A DNA stretch of 30,934 nt, taken from Bigelowiella natans CCMP2755. Lineage: Eukaryota; Cercozoa; Chlorarachniophyceae. A model generated the notes under the pieces. It had not been told where the DNA came from. It was given only the letters and a program-made list of their open reading frames with translations, and made no database searches. The position numbers and the translations under genes were made by a program. Location of the stretch: positions 1 through 30,934 of the forward strand of contig ADNK01000900.1 in assembly GCA_000320545.1 (NCBI GenBank), read 5' to 3'. Shown here piece by piece: positions 17,789-28,627 of the stretch. Position 1 is the first letter of the stretch. Every line of letters begins with the position of its first letter.

Positions 17789-19927
17789 TACTCACTTACT
17801 CACTCTCCTCACACACATATATGGCCTCCGTCCTCCTCCTCCTCGTAGGTATCTACCGGACATATACAAATTTGCGACTCAAGGAAAGGGTATTCTAGGG
17901 TCCACAGGTAGTAGTAGTAGTAGTAGTAGTAGTAGTTGTAGTAGGTGTGTCTTGTAGGTGCTGATTATCTATTCAGTTGACCACATGCTTCATCATCCAA
18001 TCATTTTCAAAATAGCTATAACCAACATGAAGAAATTAGAGCATAGCAGCAATTGTAGCAGCAGCACGTGTTGTTATATTGCTATTGTGTGCCCTAATAA
18101 CTCCTTAAACACCAACTTCTGAAATTACATTGATACGACTCATGAATCATGATCTTCTGTCTTTAGGAGAATTTAACCAAAAGCATCGTAAGATGTGCAA
18201 AGCGCCTTTCACGCAGAAACGATTCTTAAAGCAATTTGCAGAGGCTACAACCGAGAAAGCTTATGAACTCACACAAGCATGGAAAGATGAAGGCAGCCCA
18301 CAAGGCGTCGTCACGGTTGTAGTAGTCCTGTCATGTACTATTGTAGTACTATGATCCATGTATGATATCATAATTTTTTGCTGCTGCTGCTGCTGATGCT
18401 GCTCATATGCAAGCACGCGGGCAATGGTGATGTTGATTTGGATGGCGTTTACTTTCAAGTAGCACCATCGTAACTGCTTATCACCGTACTCAAATTATTC
18501 GTCTCGTTTTCTGAAGAAACCATTATCATCATCATCATCATCATCATCATCACTATATCTCAGGCGGATATCTCGGAGCACGTTCAGCGTCTAACCCTTG
18601 ATGTAATTGGAAACGTGTCTTTTAGCTACGATTTTGGTGGAATCAAGCGTGTAAGAAATGATCTTAGGGATAATCAGAAAATGATGCATGAATCATCATC
18701 TTCTCCTTCTTCATCTTCTTCTTCTTCTCATTCTTCTAAAGAGGATGATCTTCTGATGGGGTATGTTAATCGTTGGACGCATCATGTTGGGAAGTTAGCA
18801 GCACCATGGATAACGAATGATGTGCTGGAGTTTGGTACTAAACACGGGGATCCGCGGCTTCAAGATCTAAAGTATACCATAGAGTCCATGCGGGATATAT
18901 TGTTTGATATCATAGAGAAAAGACGCGAACAAATTCGATCCAATGACCCTGATCTACCCGATGACTTGATGACATCTCTTATTCGTATTCAAAACGAGGA
19001 AGGAATTGAGTCGTTTACCGATGTGGAGCTTTGGGAAGATATACATGATGTCATGGGGGCTGGGCATGAAACAACTGCAAATACGTTAGCTACGGCTCTG
19101 TGGGAGGTCTCAATGCACCCTGATGTCGCCAAAAAGGTCAAGGAGGAGTTAACCCAGCTACTTGGTAGTGGGGAGAATAGCCGTCGTCCTACTTACGATG
19201 ACTTCGAGGAGGGGCTGATGCCATATACCACTGCGGTAGTAAAAGAAGCGTTGAGATTATATCCATCTATTCCTCTCTTTGTGAGGGAGGTGGAAGAGGA
19301 CGATATTCTGCCTGGTAACATGAAGATCAATGGAGGCGACGTCGTGTTCATGTCTGCATATGCTCTTGGACGTACAGAACGTTTCTGGAAGGATGCTTAC
19401 ACCTTCGATCCAGAACGATTCTCAGCAGAGAATGAGGCCAAGATGGACCCTTACACCTGGTTGCCGTTTGGAGCAGGACCTAGAATGTGTCTTGGAAGCC
19501 GATTTGCTATGATGTCAACAGTGTTACAACTGGCTACCATACTACATCAATATTCATTCGAAGCTGTCACTCCATGCTACCGCTCAAATAAAAGGAGCAA
19601 TATACCGTATATTGGTGCTTGGAGAGGCGGCATGTAAGTTATTAGTAGTCTGTGGTGATAGAGTGATGGGGATTTTGATAATGATGCGCTTAACGAAAAG
19701 AATAGTTGCCAACATCATCATCCTCACTCCGTCTTCAATTTCAATGATCAGGCCGTTTGAATATGACATGACGATCTCGTTTCCCGAAGGGTAAGTAGAA
19801 TAAGAAGATAACTATATGTTAGTTAGTAATGCTCAATTGTATTATAGGTGTAATATTTGTTGTTATTAATACATCACTACTGTCTTTCTTTACTAGGTGC
19901 ACAATGAAAGCTACTCCAAATTGGTGA
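15891..19927 (+). CDS. cytochrome P450, membrane-anchored, 536 aa
   Basis: Exons 15891-16039, 16214-16347, 16450-16526, 16616-16688, 17120-17177, 17478-17609, 17849-17907, 18167-18315, 18564-19633, 19752-19790, 19897-19927; every junction keeps phase. N-terminal hydrophobic anchor (ILALCACIALLY), a Ser/Thr-rich stretch, the proline hinge PVPIPGPRGLP, then RWGDAFGPIVRF. Catalytic motifs: I-helix AGHETT (about 323), ExxR in KEALRLYP (about 385), FDPERF (about 440), heme loop FGAGPRMCLG with the Cys ligand at about 466. A Ser-rich insert (about 192-208) comes from a microsatellite inside exon 9. The general look is of the CYP97/CYP4 end of the superfamily, but I would not assign a family or substrate. 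The roughly 110 residues before the hinge are longer than a simple ER anchor and could include organelle-targeting information. Several introns are expanded by repeats. Confidence 0.93.
16040..16076. repeat. (GT)n microsatellite at a 5' splice site
   Basis: GT run with one A interruption that begins exactly at the donor of P450 exon 1 (AG|GTGTGTG). Confidence 0.95.
16821..16950. repeat. 43-bp minisatellite, three copies
   Basis: Copies begin at 16821, 16864 and 16907, each with tacgtactttggcttgttct. They lie in the P450 intron between exons 16616-16688 and 17120-17177. The period is not a multiple of three, so apparent open frames across it are not conserved protein. Confidence 0.95.
17746..17783. 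repeat. (CT)n microsatellite
   Basis: CT run in the P450 intron before exon 17849-17907, followed by (CTC)n just before the CGTAG acceptor. Both are sense-strand pyrimidine tracts. Confidence 0.95.
17908..17942. repeat. (GTA)n microsatellite at a 5' splice site
   Basis: The intron after exon 17849-17907 opens directly as GTAGTAGTA..., about 11 units with one GTT. Confidence 0.95.
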
Positions 19928-20828
19928 TTTATTTATGGATACATCAAGTAATTGAAGTAATTCGATTTCGCGCTCCTATTAAAACTGCTGCCACTACTAC
20001 TACTACTACTACTACTAAGTCATACTGAAAAGGAAAATACAATAGCGAATGATAACCTCTGGATAAGATGACCGATGATGGTACATTGTTCCGAATAATA
20101 ATAACAAAGTGAAATACTTGTAATAAAACGGGTAATAATAACTCAGAAAGTGGCGACATATCTAGATATATTTGACACAGCCCGTCGCCAATAATTGATT
20201 AATAAAATGACTACGTACACCACGTACATAATAGTGTAAAGAACTCCTAGTTTATTATAGATCGTCCTACGTGCAAGTGCAAAGAGTGGCTTTATTTTCA
20301 CGTAATTGATCACGCTACACGTCAAAAACATTTCAAATAATGAACACGTTCTTGGATGCTGCTTTATTTGGCTAGCAGCGGCTTCGCAATATATACGCGT
20401 ATGCCTGCGTGTGTTCGTTACATACGCATCTAGCTAGGCATGCAATGTGCAACATGTACATAACATGCAGTGGCGTGCTTGCATGCTGCTAATAATAATA
20501 TTACCATGCCTATAATGCTAGCATCTAGAGCATGCGCTAGCATGGTGCGTTGCTTCGATCATGCCCCCGCGACGTTGGGTCTATTTGTATCTACGTAGCT
20601 GCTACACATCTTGTGTGCGTGCACGAACGCCAAGGCGTGATCACAGCTGCTGGATTTATACACAATGTTCTTCATGTATGTGCCATGACCATATATGTTA
20701 TGGCTGTGCTAGTGTGGCCCTCTCCGTCGTTGATGACGTGTTAGTTCTGTACATCATCCAATTTATATCGTGAATAATCACTAGCGTAGGAAGTTTTATT
20801 GAGGTGCTACATTGCCATTATTCTCCAT
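19928..20828. other. convergent spacer between P450 and dUTPase genes
   Basis: No exon seen. The first part holds a short (CTA)n near 19995-20017. From about 20340 to 20760 the sequence is rich in GCTAGC, GCATGC, ACGCGT and TGCGTGC words, like the other two convergent spacers. Confidence 0.5.
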
Positions 20829-21454
20829 TCATCTGGATCCAGTGGATCCAAACCCACCCTCGCCCCTTTCTGTGTTCCCCAACTCACCAACTTCAACAAC
20901 ATTGGCCATGCATATTTTTTCTAAAATCAACTGAGCGATTCGATCTCCTGGTTAACATTATGCAAGGCGGCGAGAGCAGTTGTTAGCAACATTTACTGGT
21001 GATTGTACTCTCCCACGTATGCACAGTAGAAGAATTGGCACCACCAGGCAAGAAGAAAGGGAGAAAAGAAGGACAGTATAGATTCCTGTGTCATCCTTCG
21101 TCTCTCCTCGTATTGAATTAAATCATTATATCTCGTCGTCATGTTCTACTACCTACCTACCTACCTCTTGAAATGTGCTTATCTTCTTCTCCGAAGTTAA
21201 ACAATAAAACCTGATAATGATGATGATGATGATGGTTATTGAGTGCTTTGGTAGCGATCATATTACAATCACCACGCTACCATAAACTTGGAGAGCCTTG
21301 AAATTCGTCAGGAAAAGAATAAAATCATCATTATTCCTCTACTTTCTTAGAGGTACTACTATTGCTGCTGCTGTGCTACTGCTACTACTCCTAAGAATAA
21401 TACCTTGACAGGTCCACGATAGTCGGCATCAATCTGGTAGCAATTCCACATCAT

Positions 21455-21485
<31 letters not shown>

Positions 21486-23194
21486 AGAGCATGGCAGCAT
21501 CGTAGATTTATTGCTACTTCTTTCAAATTGCGACAACGATTACATGTTAATTCATGCAGACGAATGATTATCTTCTTTTACGGTAACTTTCTTCCCCTTC
21601 TTCTTCTTCTTCTTCTTCTTCTTCTTCTTCTCTTACTTCCTATTTTCCTACCACTCCTGCACCGACATCAATGAAGTTTTTCCAAGCCAATCCAGATCTA
21701 GTCGGCAATCAATCAAACGGGCAAATAGATATATTCTGTGTGACTAAACTTCAACTTCTATTGCTACTACCACCGCTACTACTACTACTACTACTACTAC
21801 TTTGTAGTAGTCTTATATTTCTTACAATGTGTACCTTGGAGCAATTCGCCCATAGCAGCCGACAGGAACTGGGGAGGAGGAGGAGGAGGAGGAGGAGGAG
21901 GAGGAGGAGGAGAGGAGGAGGAGGAGGCACAAAGTAGGGAATGATGATGATGATGATGACGATTATACGATGATGGACTCTTGTCATGCATTGTCATGTT
22001 TCAATCAGCGAAATATTCTCACTACAAAAACTACTACTATTCATCTAGCAATTAAAAACCACAACCTTTTATTGCTATTCCAGTGTCAACCAAAGATTTG
22101 CCTTTTGCCTTTACGACGATATCTTCATTGCCTGGTAAGGAGTTGAGAGAGGTAAAGGAGGAAGATTAGGTTGGTGAAAGATGAGAGGGAAAAGAGTTGG
22201 GAAAAGAGCTATACAAATTAGATGAAATTGTAATGTCTCATCCTCTTCTATCTTCTTATTTCGACGATGATTGGATGTATAGTGTAACTGAATAGATCCA
22301 AGCCAGCTGCAAGCTCTGATCCACGTTGAGGAAGCTGTTGTTAATTATACATGATAGTGGATGATGCATGAGGTACCTATAGCAAATACCTATCAATCTC
22401 CTCACGCTAAGAAATACTGATTATTGCCTTTGCATCGTCCTTTAGTTTTTTAACTTCAAGCTTTGTGTGAATATTTTCAGCAGCATCCGGGCTGTAGCAA
22501 CCACCTGATATGTGTAAGTGGGTAGTTGTTAAGATAAGACTTGACCGAAGAACTTAGTATTGTTGTGAATGATGAGTGTCTAAAGGAAATGAAAGAGTCG
22601 TTGGTGCCAAGAAACACAGGTGACGAAAGAAGATGGGAATGATAAATATCCCTTTTAATCAGAGGATAATGATGGTGATGATGATGATGATGATGGCCCA
22701 ATACGAGAATGGAATACATTTTTTTAAGATTGCATTTCACCTCTCAGCTGCCTAACATTCTTTACTCTGCTGCCTCTTGCTCTTCCTCCTCCTCCTCCTC
22801 CTCCTCTTTCTCCTCGCACTGTATTTCTCTTTTCCACTAAAGCCGATGATAGCAACCGCGCGCTGAGAGGAAGGCGATGATGCCTTATTCCAGCATATTC
22901 TTTAGCTTTAAAAGTATTAGATACGACGGGATCACTAGAAATAGAGGATAGCATCGAAAGAGAACGGGGTCTACGCAAAGAGGTAGAGGTGGTCATGGAA
23001 AGTCTGTCGATGGAAGGCGTCGTCCCGGCAGTAGATGATGATATAGAGGTAACAGACAAAGGAGCAGCAGCAGCAGCCCTTAGAGTGCATGAAAGAATCA
23101 AATGGTGCAGAGGACAGCCAGAGAGACGGCGACCTTGTAGAAAGGAGTTACGACGGAAAAGCACATTTCTTTTAATAAATCTGTATCTGGTCAT
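20829..23194 (-). CDS. dut: dUTP diphosphatase with long N-terminal extension, 305 aa
   Basis: Exons 23194-22741, 22504-22428, 22334-22289, 22131-22066, 21868-21835, 21697-21652, 21433-21404, 21210-21165, 20947-20829, in phase throughout. All five motifs of trimeric dUTPases are present: AAGLDLFS (motif 1), APRSGLAWK (2), GAGVIDADYRG with the catalytic Asp (3), GDRIAQLI (4), [10 protein letters not shown] (5). The enzyme hydrolyses dUTP to dUMP and pyrophosphate, keeping uracil out of DNA and feeding thymidylate synthesis. The core starts near residue 170. About 150 residues before it are rich in Arg, Ser and Leu with few acids and include a Gly tract from a (CCT)n repeat; this looks like an organelle-targeting presequence, or the true start may lie downstream. 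The intron after 22428 begins with GC instead of GT. Divergent from the F-box-like gene. Confidence 0.94.
21774..21803. repeat. (CTA)n microsatellite
   Basis: CTA run in the dUTPase intron between exons 21868-21835 and 21697-21652; on the coding strand it reads TAG/GTA. Confidence 0.9.
21872..21925. repeat. (GGA)n microsatellite adjoining a 3' splice site
   Basis: On the coding strand this is a long CTC/CCT pyrimidine tract running straight into the CCCCAG acceptor of dUTPase exon 21868-21835. Confidence 0.95.
22335..22427 (-). other. GC-AG intron in dUTPase
   Basis: Splicing AAG|GCAATA to CAACAG|CTT joins DDAK to LPQRGS with the spacing expected before motif 1. No GT donor in the correct phase exists before the in-frame stop. 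Confidence 0.65.
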
Positions 23195-23636
23195 CTTTGT
23201 CGCCGAATTTCTTGTCCCAATTGGGATTGTTCTCGTGATTGATATGCCTTCTTCGCCTCTGTGTAAGAGTGTTGGTTAGCAACAGAGCTAAATCGAAGGT
23301 ATCTTGCAGGGTTTGATCAAATTCCTTCTTTCTTGAGCCCCTCTCCTCTTCCGATTAGTTCATGCTTGGACCTATCTCACAGTTTAGCTACGACAACCTG
23401 CGACATAAATTCCCCAATTCTAGTTATTTTCGGTGGAAGATTCAAGTCGTTTTCTGAGAATAGCCTTGTATTTCGGAAAACAGTGTTTCCACGCAGAAGC
23501 AGTAGGAAAGGGTTACGAAGTAGTAGCAAGTGTGTACGAGGAGGAATAATGGCGTACTTTCTCAGAAGAAGATGCTCCTTCTCAGCCTCTAATCATTCGC
23601 CTTGATTCATAGCACGAGGATCATGTCACTCTCCTC
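23195..23636. promoter_or_regulatory. divergent gap between dUTPase and F-box-like genes
   Basis: About 440 bp shared by two opposite start codons. A 90-residue open frame (23333-23605, plus) ends just before the next gene; it has no recognised domain and may be 5' UTR. Confidence 0.4.
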
Positions 23637-24956
23637 ATGAACCTTCCAAATCATTGTCAGCTCACCATGCCTGACCCAAAACTAAAGGATGGGGACATGA
23701 AGGGAACAAAAATGATTCCCACCATCACAACAAAAACTTGTAAGAATAAAAGACGGCGCCCGTTTGAAGAGCTTGATTTTTCAAATGTGTTCGGCAATCT
23801 CTCGTTGAGCGATGAATCAGTAAATAGTCGAAGAACGAGTAAGCGTTCAAAAAAAGAATTTGCAGGATCTTTTTGTCAAGGGGATGAAGACGACTGCAAA
23901 ACAAAGAAGGGAATTTCGGGCGAAAGATATTACAATTCTATTGTAATCGGGAGAAGATCAGGGGACAGTGAACTCTCAAGAGGAAAATTCGTTGTAGCAT
24001 TGGTGAAAAAAAGTAGCTTAATATCGAGGAAGAGAAAAAGGAGATCATCTTCACCTTCCCCAAAGACGTCGTCACTGTTAATTCAAAGCTGCGGTACGTC
24101 GGAATCTACATGCAAAGATAACTTTAACATTTTAGATTTTAATCCTGAGGGAAACAGCATATTCCCAATTCTGCATTTTAAAATGAAAGATCTTTTGAAT
24201 CATACATTATTGGAGTTCCTAACGATACCAGATGTGATGTCCCTTGTTCGGGTTTCTTGGGGCTTTAGAAGTCTCAGATATTCATGGAAGATGCACAACA
24301 AGAACATAAGCAGCACCAGCAGCAATAGCAGCAGCTTCTGCTCCTCTCACAAATTTAAACCGAGAAATTCACAAGATGGTGATCATTGCTCCGTTGGCAA
24401 CTGCTCTTTCACGGCTGCGATTGAAAGAACACCTACTGCTAGAATGGAAAACGATGGGGAAAACGTGGAGGATAGGATAAATGTTGGTCTTGCAACTACA
24501 AGGAGAAACCCAAGTGAGCACACTTATACGGGATCAAATCTTTGTAATGTGAACATCCAAGTGGTAAATATGATGGAGGAAGACGTAGACTGCGAGAACC
24601 TTCACCAAAAAAGTGAAAGTACTAGCAGGAGACGAACAGACGCATTGCCGTCACCATTATCATTATCAAAATGTCAGAGAGGGAAAAGAGAAGCAAAAAC
24701 AGAAACTAAAATGGCGGGCCTTCTCCTTGGAGGTCACCAATGTAATGGCTATAATTTTGACAGACAAGAACGTCGGAAATGTGGAATTAGCACTGATGAT
24801 TCATCCTCTCGGATGAGTAATATGAAAACGACACGGCCTTATTCAGACATAAGTGTACAGGATGGAAATAACAACGATAGAACAAGCATTGAATTGCAGG
24901 CTGGTTTATTTGCTTTTTCACCTCTTTTCCTCAGACCACCTAGATATGTAGCATAG
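23637..24956 (+). CDS. basic, low-complexity protein with an F-box-like segment, 439 aa
   Basis: Single open frame without introns, unlike its neighbours. The N-terminal half is rich in Lys, Arg and Ser with several nuclear-localisation-like clusters (NKRRRPF, SKRSKKEF, SRKRKRRSS). Around residues 178-222 lies DLLNHTLLEFLTIPDVMSL followed by VRVSWGFRSLRYSWK, the pattern of an F-box (hydrophobic helix, IPD, then VS..FR.L). F-box proteins link substrates to SCF ubiquitin ligases. The C-terminal half (Ser/Asn-rich, scattered Cys) resembles nothing I know, and no Kelch, LRR or WD repeats are visible. The start is the first ATG of the frame; an upstream exon cannot be excluded. Ubiquitin function would be inference only. 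Confidence 0.7.
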   Translation: MNLPNHCQLTMPDPKLKDGDMKGTKMIPTITTKTCKNKRRRPFEELDFSNVFGNLSLSDESVNSRRTSKRSKKEFAGSFCQGDEDDCKTKKGISGERYYNSIVIGRRSGDSELSRGKFVVALVKKSSLISRKRKRRSSSPSPKTSSLLIQSCGTSESTCKDNFNILDFNPEGNSIFPILHFKMKDLLNHTLLEFLTIPDVMSLVRVSWGFRSLRYSWKMHNKNISSTSSNSSSFCSSHKFKPRNSQDGDHCSVGNCSFTAAIERTPTARMENDGENVEDRINVGLATTRRNPSEHTYTGSNLCNVNIQVVNMMEEDVDCENLHQKSESTSRRRTDALPSPLSLSKCQRGKREAKTETKMAGLLLGGHQCNGYNFDRQERRKCGISTDDSSSRMSNMKTTRPYSDISVQDGNNNDRTSIELQAGLFAFSPLFLRPPRYVA

Positions 24957-25463
24957 CAAAAATAATTCATCAAAGGAATGGCGTGGTGTCAACGTATTCA
25001 ATTCATTACACGCGCACGTGTATATTTATAATCTAGATACATAGTGCACAATTCGATTAATCATAAAAAATTGCGTGCATACACATTGCATTGGACGGGG
25101 AGCAGCTGGAGCATCATATATCTGCCGTGCGGTCAATATGAAGCTTTTGCATTAGCGCTAGTGAGAAACATGTTGTGCGACTTTGTTCCTGCGAAGCATT
25201 GCTCCACTAACTAGATGATTAAATAAGTGCATCGCAGATGACTAGACATATCATGTACAGCACACCGTGTTCTTCTAGTCCATGGCAGCTGCACAACGTG
25301 CGATGGCATGTGCAATATAAAAGGAGCAAGACGGTGCATCATGGGCCAGCCACAATGAGGGTCGCAATTAACATACAAAACGTACGCCATGTAAATTATG
25401 TGCGTATACCAATTAATCCAACTGCTACAAATTTATTTGAATGAGCTACAGCATTGTACTACT
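24957..25463. other. convergent spacer between F-box-like gene and permuted-papain-like gene
   Basis: No exon seen and no microsatellite. Rich in GCGC, CACGTG, GTGCAT, GCTAG and ATTAAT words. Third member of the spacer class seen at 13400-13740 and 20340-20760. Confidence 0.5.
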
Positions 25464-26413
25464 TTAGAGGAGTATTCCGAATATTTTCGACGACGTCTTC
25501 TCCCGTTCATATTGCCTGTATCTATTTATTCTTTCTTTTATTTCTAACTTTATTTCTTTCCATTCTATGTCGCGCTGCACTTTCTCGTCATCCTCGCTTG
25601 AATCACGAATTACTATTCTCTTTGAAGTTGCTATTCTAGTACTCGCTCCGATTCCAACCATAGAGGCAATATATGATAGTCCAGTTTGTGGTACTGATAT
25701 TTTGAATTTCAAATTTGCAACCTAATTTACATGAATAAATAATTTTTGATGTAACATGGCTTGGGAAAACACGATTCTAATGTTCAACACTCACTGATTT
25801 ATTCCACACATCCGTTACCATTCGATGACAGTTTGCCGAATGAACATCGTAGTCTCCCTCATGTCGACGCGCCCTGATTATCACAACCAGATTTTTTATA
25901 AATTCAGCCCACTAATATTGAACTAAGTAACATAGAAAACGTACTCACCATCTCCTGATGGTGCGGAGATGCAATCCACTTCTTAAATTTTCTATCCTCG
26001 CAGCTTTCTATAAAGATTATTAATGCGAGGGTTTTTGATATGTAGTGTTGTCAATATAAATTTTGTATGCAAACCAGAATTTGCATTTTTTGAGGTCTCT
26101 TGGTGATTTCCATCTTTACACGATCAATGACTCTGACGTGAATTTTGCCGTCCACAAGCTTCTCAAGTCTATGGTGCTTTGTATCATTGGTTCTTATCAC
26201 TAGGAAACTATGAAGTCCACCAGCAGCAGCAGCCACTGGGTTATTCAGAGGCCTAGTCCAAAATTCCAGCCTAAAATGAGATAGGAATTTACTTTCCAAA
26301 TCTGAGCTGCTTCTTTCGGAAATATAGACTCCAATACGTTACCTTTCAACTTTACCAGGATCTTCTTTTGATGCATTATCTTCGAATGCTAGATGAGATT
26401 CTCCAGTTCCCAT
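25464..26413 (-). CDS. unknown 212-aa protein, possible permuted-papain fold, N-myristoylation motif
   Basis: Exons 26413-26343, 26270-26075, 26007-25949, 25873-25819, 25721-25464, all phase-consistent. It begins MGTGES, which fits the MGxxxS/T N-myristoylation pattern. His44 lies in GGLHSFLVIR and Cys124 in YDVHSANCHRMV. A His in a hydrophobic beta strand followed later by an NC.. motif is the arrangement in permuted-papain enzymes such as LRAT and YiiX-like proteins. After that come a small hydrophobic Gly-rich stretch (GLSYIASMVGIGAS) and a charged C-terminal helix (about 170-212). Function is inference: a membrane-linked thiol hydrolase or acyltransferase. I do not recognise the family by name. 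The reading AC|TAC upstream of the ATG is open to 26424, so a longer N-terminus is possible. Confidence 0.62.
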
Positions 26414-26973
26414 TGGGCTGTAGTCTGTTGAGGATGATGGGGGAGTGGAGAATTTTGAAAGTTGGTGGAAATCGGGAAATCAGGAAATTTCTGAGAACGA
26501 GTCGAGGTACTTGCAAGTCCAGGTTATCAATAAAGTGCGACATAGAATAATCTTTGTCTTATCATCATCTGGAACTATTTAAATATGTACAATTTGAGAG
26601 AAATCCTTTGTCATTCAATGAGTGCGACATAAAATTATCCTTGTCTCACCACATCATCATATCCCTAACATCGCATGTTCATTATCCATTGGTAAAGCAG
26701 CAACATTCTCATAATAACAAAGCTCTCATATGAGACACACACCAACCTCCAGGTTAAATCGGCAGACCACCCACTCTTAATGCGATAGATTAAAAGATAG
26801 CCAACATAGCAAGCATTCAGAAGATATGTATGAGGGCGCTACGAAGTGCAAGAGGAGCAATATCGTGCTCGGCATAAACATGATGATGACCCAGCAGTGC
26901 TCACCATGGACCGGCTTTTGTTAAGTTTGCGCTGCTGGTTTAGTTTCAGAACCAAAATAGAACAGTTACTGCG
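26414..26973. promoter_or_regulatory. divergent gap before the PPR gene
   Basis: Contains a diverged direct repeat (gtgcgacata at 26535 and 26631, about 38 bp each). A short minus-strand open stretch near 26690-26740 has no splice link I can support. Confidence 0.35.
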
Positions 26974-27874
26974 ATGAAATCTCCTCGACCATTGAAACCC
27001 CATCTATTTCTCCGGAAAATGGCTGCTGCCAGATGTTGTATCAGCATACAACTCATCATATTCTGCCTGTGTTTGCTTCATGGCAGAAACTCTGTATTCG
27101 TACTTCGCAAATTATCATCATCGTCATCAGCATCAGCATTATCATTCTCGTCATCATCACTATCACTTGATGGACACGGAGACAACAAATGCGAAAGAAA
27201 TAAGGGCCATCATCAGGAAAACAGAAGACTCGTTTTGAAGGAAGGGGATGTGGTTCTGCACTGTCATCGTCACAGAAAGACCATTATCGGCAAAGTGGGA
27301 GGCGGAGATAGCAATGATCCTTATACGGTGAGGCATGATTAGAAGATTAAGTATTGAGTACAGGAGAACCATTGGTAGTCAGTCGTACAGCATATCTGAT
27401 ACTATTCCACTCTCTGTTCCTTATTTTAAGGATATTAATTATCACATTTGTTCTTACTCGTTCCACCCCTCACTAGTAAATCAAACAACTCTTTCTCTAA
27501 TTGGTGCCATAATTGGTGTCATAATTTGCAGTAGCACTTATCATCTACTCGTAGTGATTCATCATTCTGCTTGTCCATCATGTGTTGTCAGCAATTTCTT
27601 GGTGAACATCAGCTCCCTGAGACTGTGGAACTCGAAATCAAACACAACTTTGAAGCTTACAAGCAGCTTCTTAACGTACTACTTATTTCCACGAAATTGC
27701 TCCAGCTCTCTCTCTTCCTCCCTCCCTCTCCTTCTCCTATGAGCGAATGTGACAGAAACCATAACTATTACTACTACTCGTCGTCGGTAATCATCAGGCA
27801 TGTGAAAAGGCAGCACATGGCAATATGGATCCTATTCAAGCACTATGGAAGCAACAACAACAACAACAACAGCG

Positions 27875-27914
<40 letters not shown>

Positions 27915-28595
27915 TAATAGTAGTTGTAAATCGTTATTAAACATGATTAATATGTCATGATGACAATTATTATGATAACTAATAATAATAGTGGCACATG
28001 GTGGTGGTGGTGGTGGTGGTGGTGCTCGCTACTATTGACTGGCCGACTGATAGCAGAGTACTGCTCTCAATTGTTGACGCTTACTATGACAATTGTCAGA
28101 GATGGAAGAAGAAGGAGGAGGAGGAGGAGGAGGAGAAGACAATGGGTCTCTCTATTCAGCCTTGTATGTGTACAATCACTTGATGGCTGCTTGTGTTGGG
28201 GCGTCTAAGTGGCACCGAGCAATTGCCTTCTATCAAGGTGGTATATTCATCAATTTCTGCTGCATTCTATTCTTGCTCTTGTGATTTCTTTTTGTACTTG
28301 TCATCATTATCATCATGATCATCATTATCATTATTATTATTAGATATGGTGGAAAATGAAGTGATTCCCGACGACATCACGATCACAGCCCTCATTCAGG
28401 CCCATGCTATGCTAAGAAATAAGCCAGAAGTAGTAGTAAATATGTAAGGAAGTAGTGAATTGGAGGATACTGCACACACTTTTAAAGAAAGAAAGAGTTG
28501 TAGTCTTAGCGTCTATATGGTGTGTGCGTGCATGCGTGTGTGCACCAACATGAATATACTGTCAAAATTACTAATTGATATAAACTTATCGCCAA

Positions 28596-28627
<32 letters not shown>

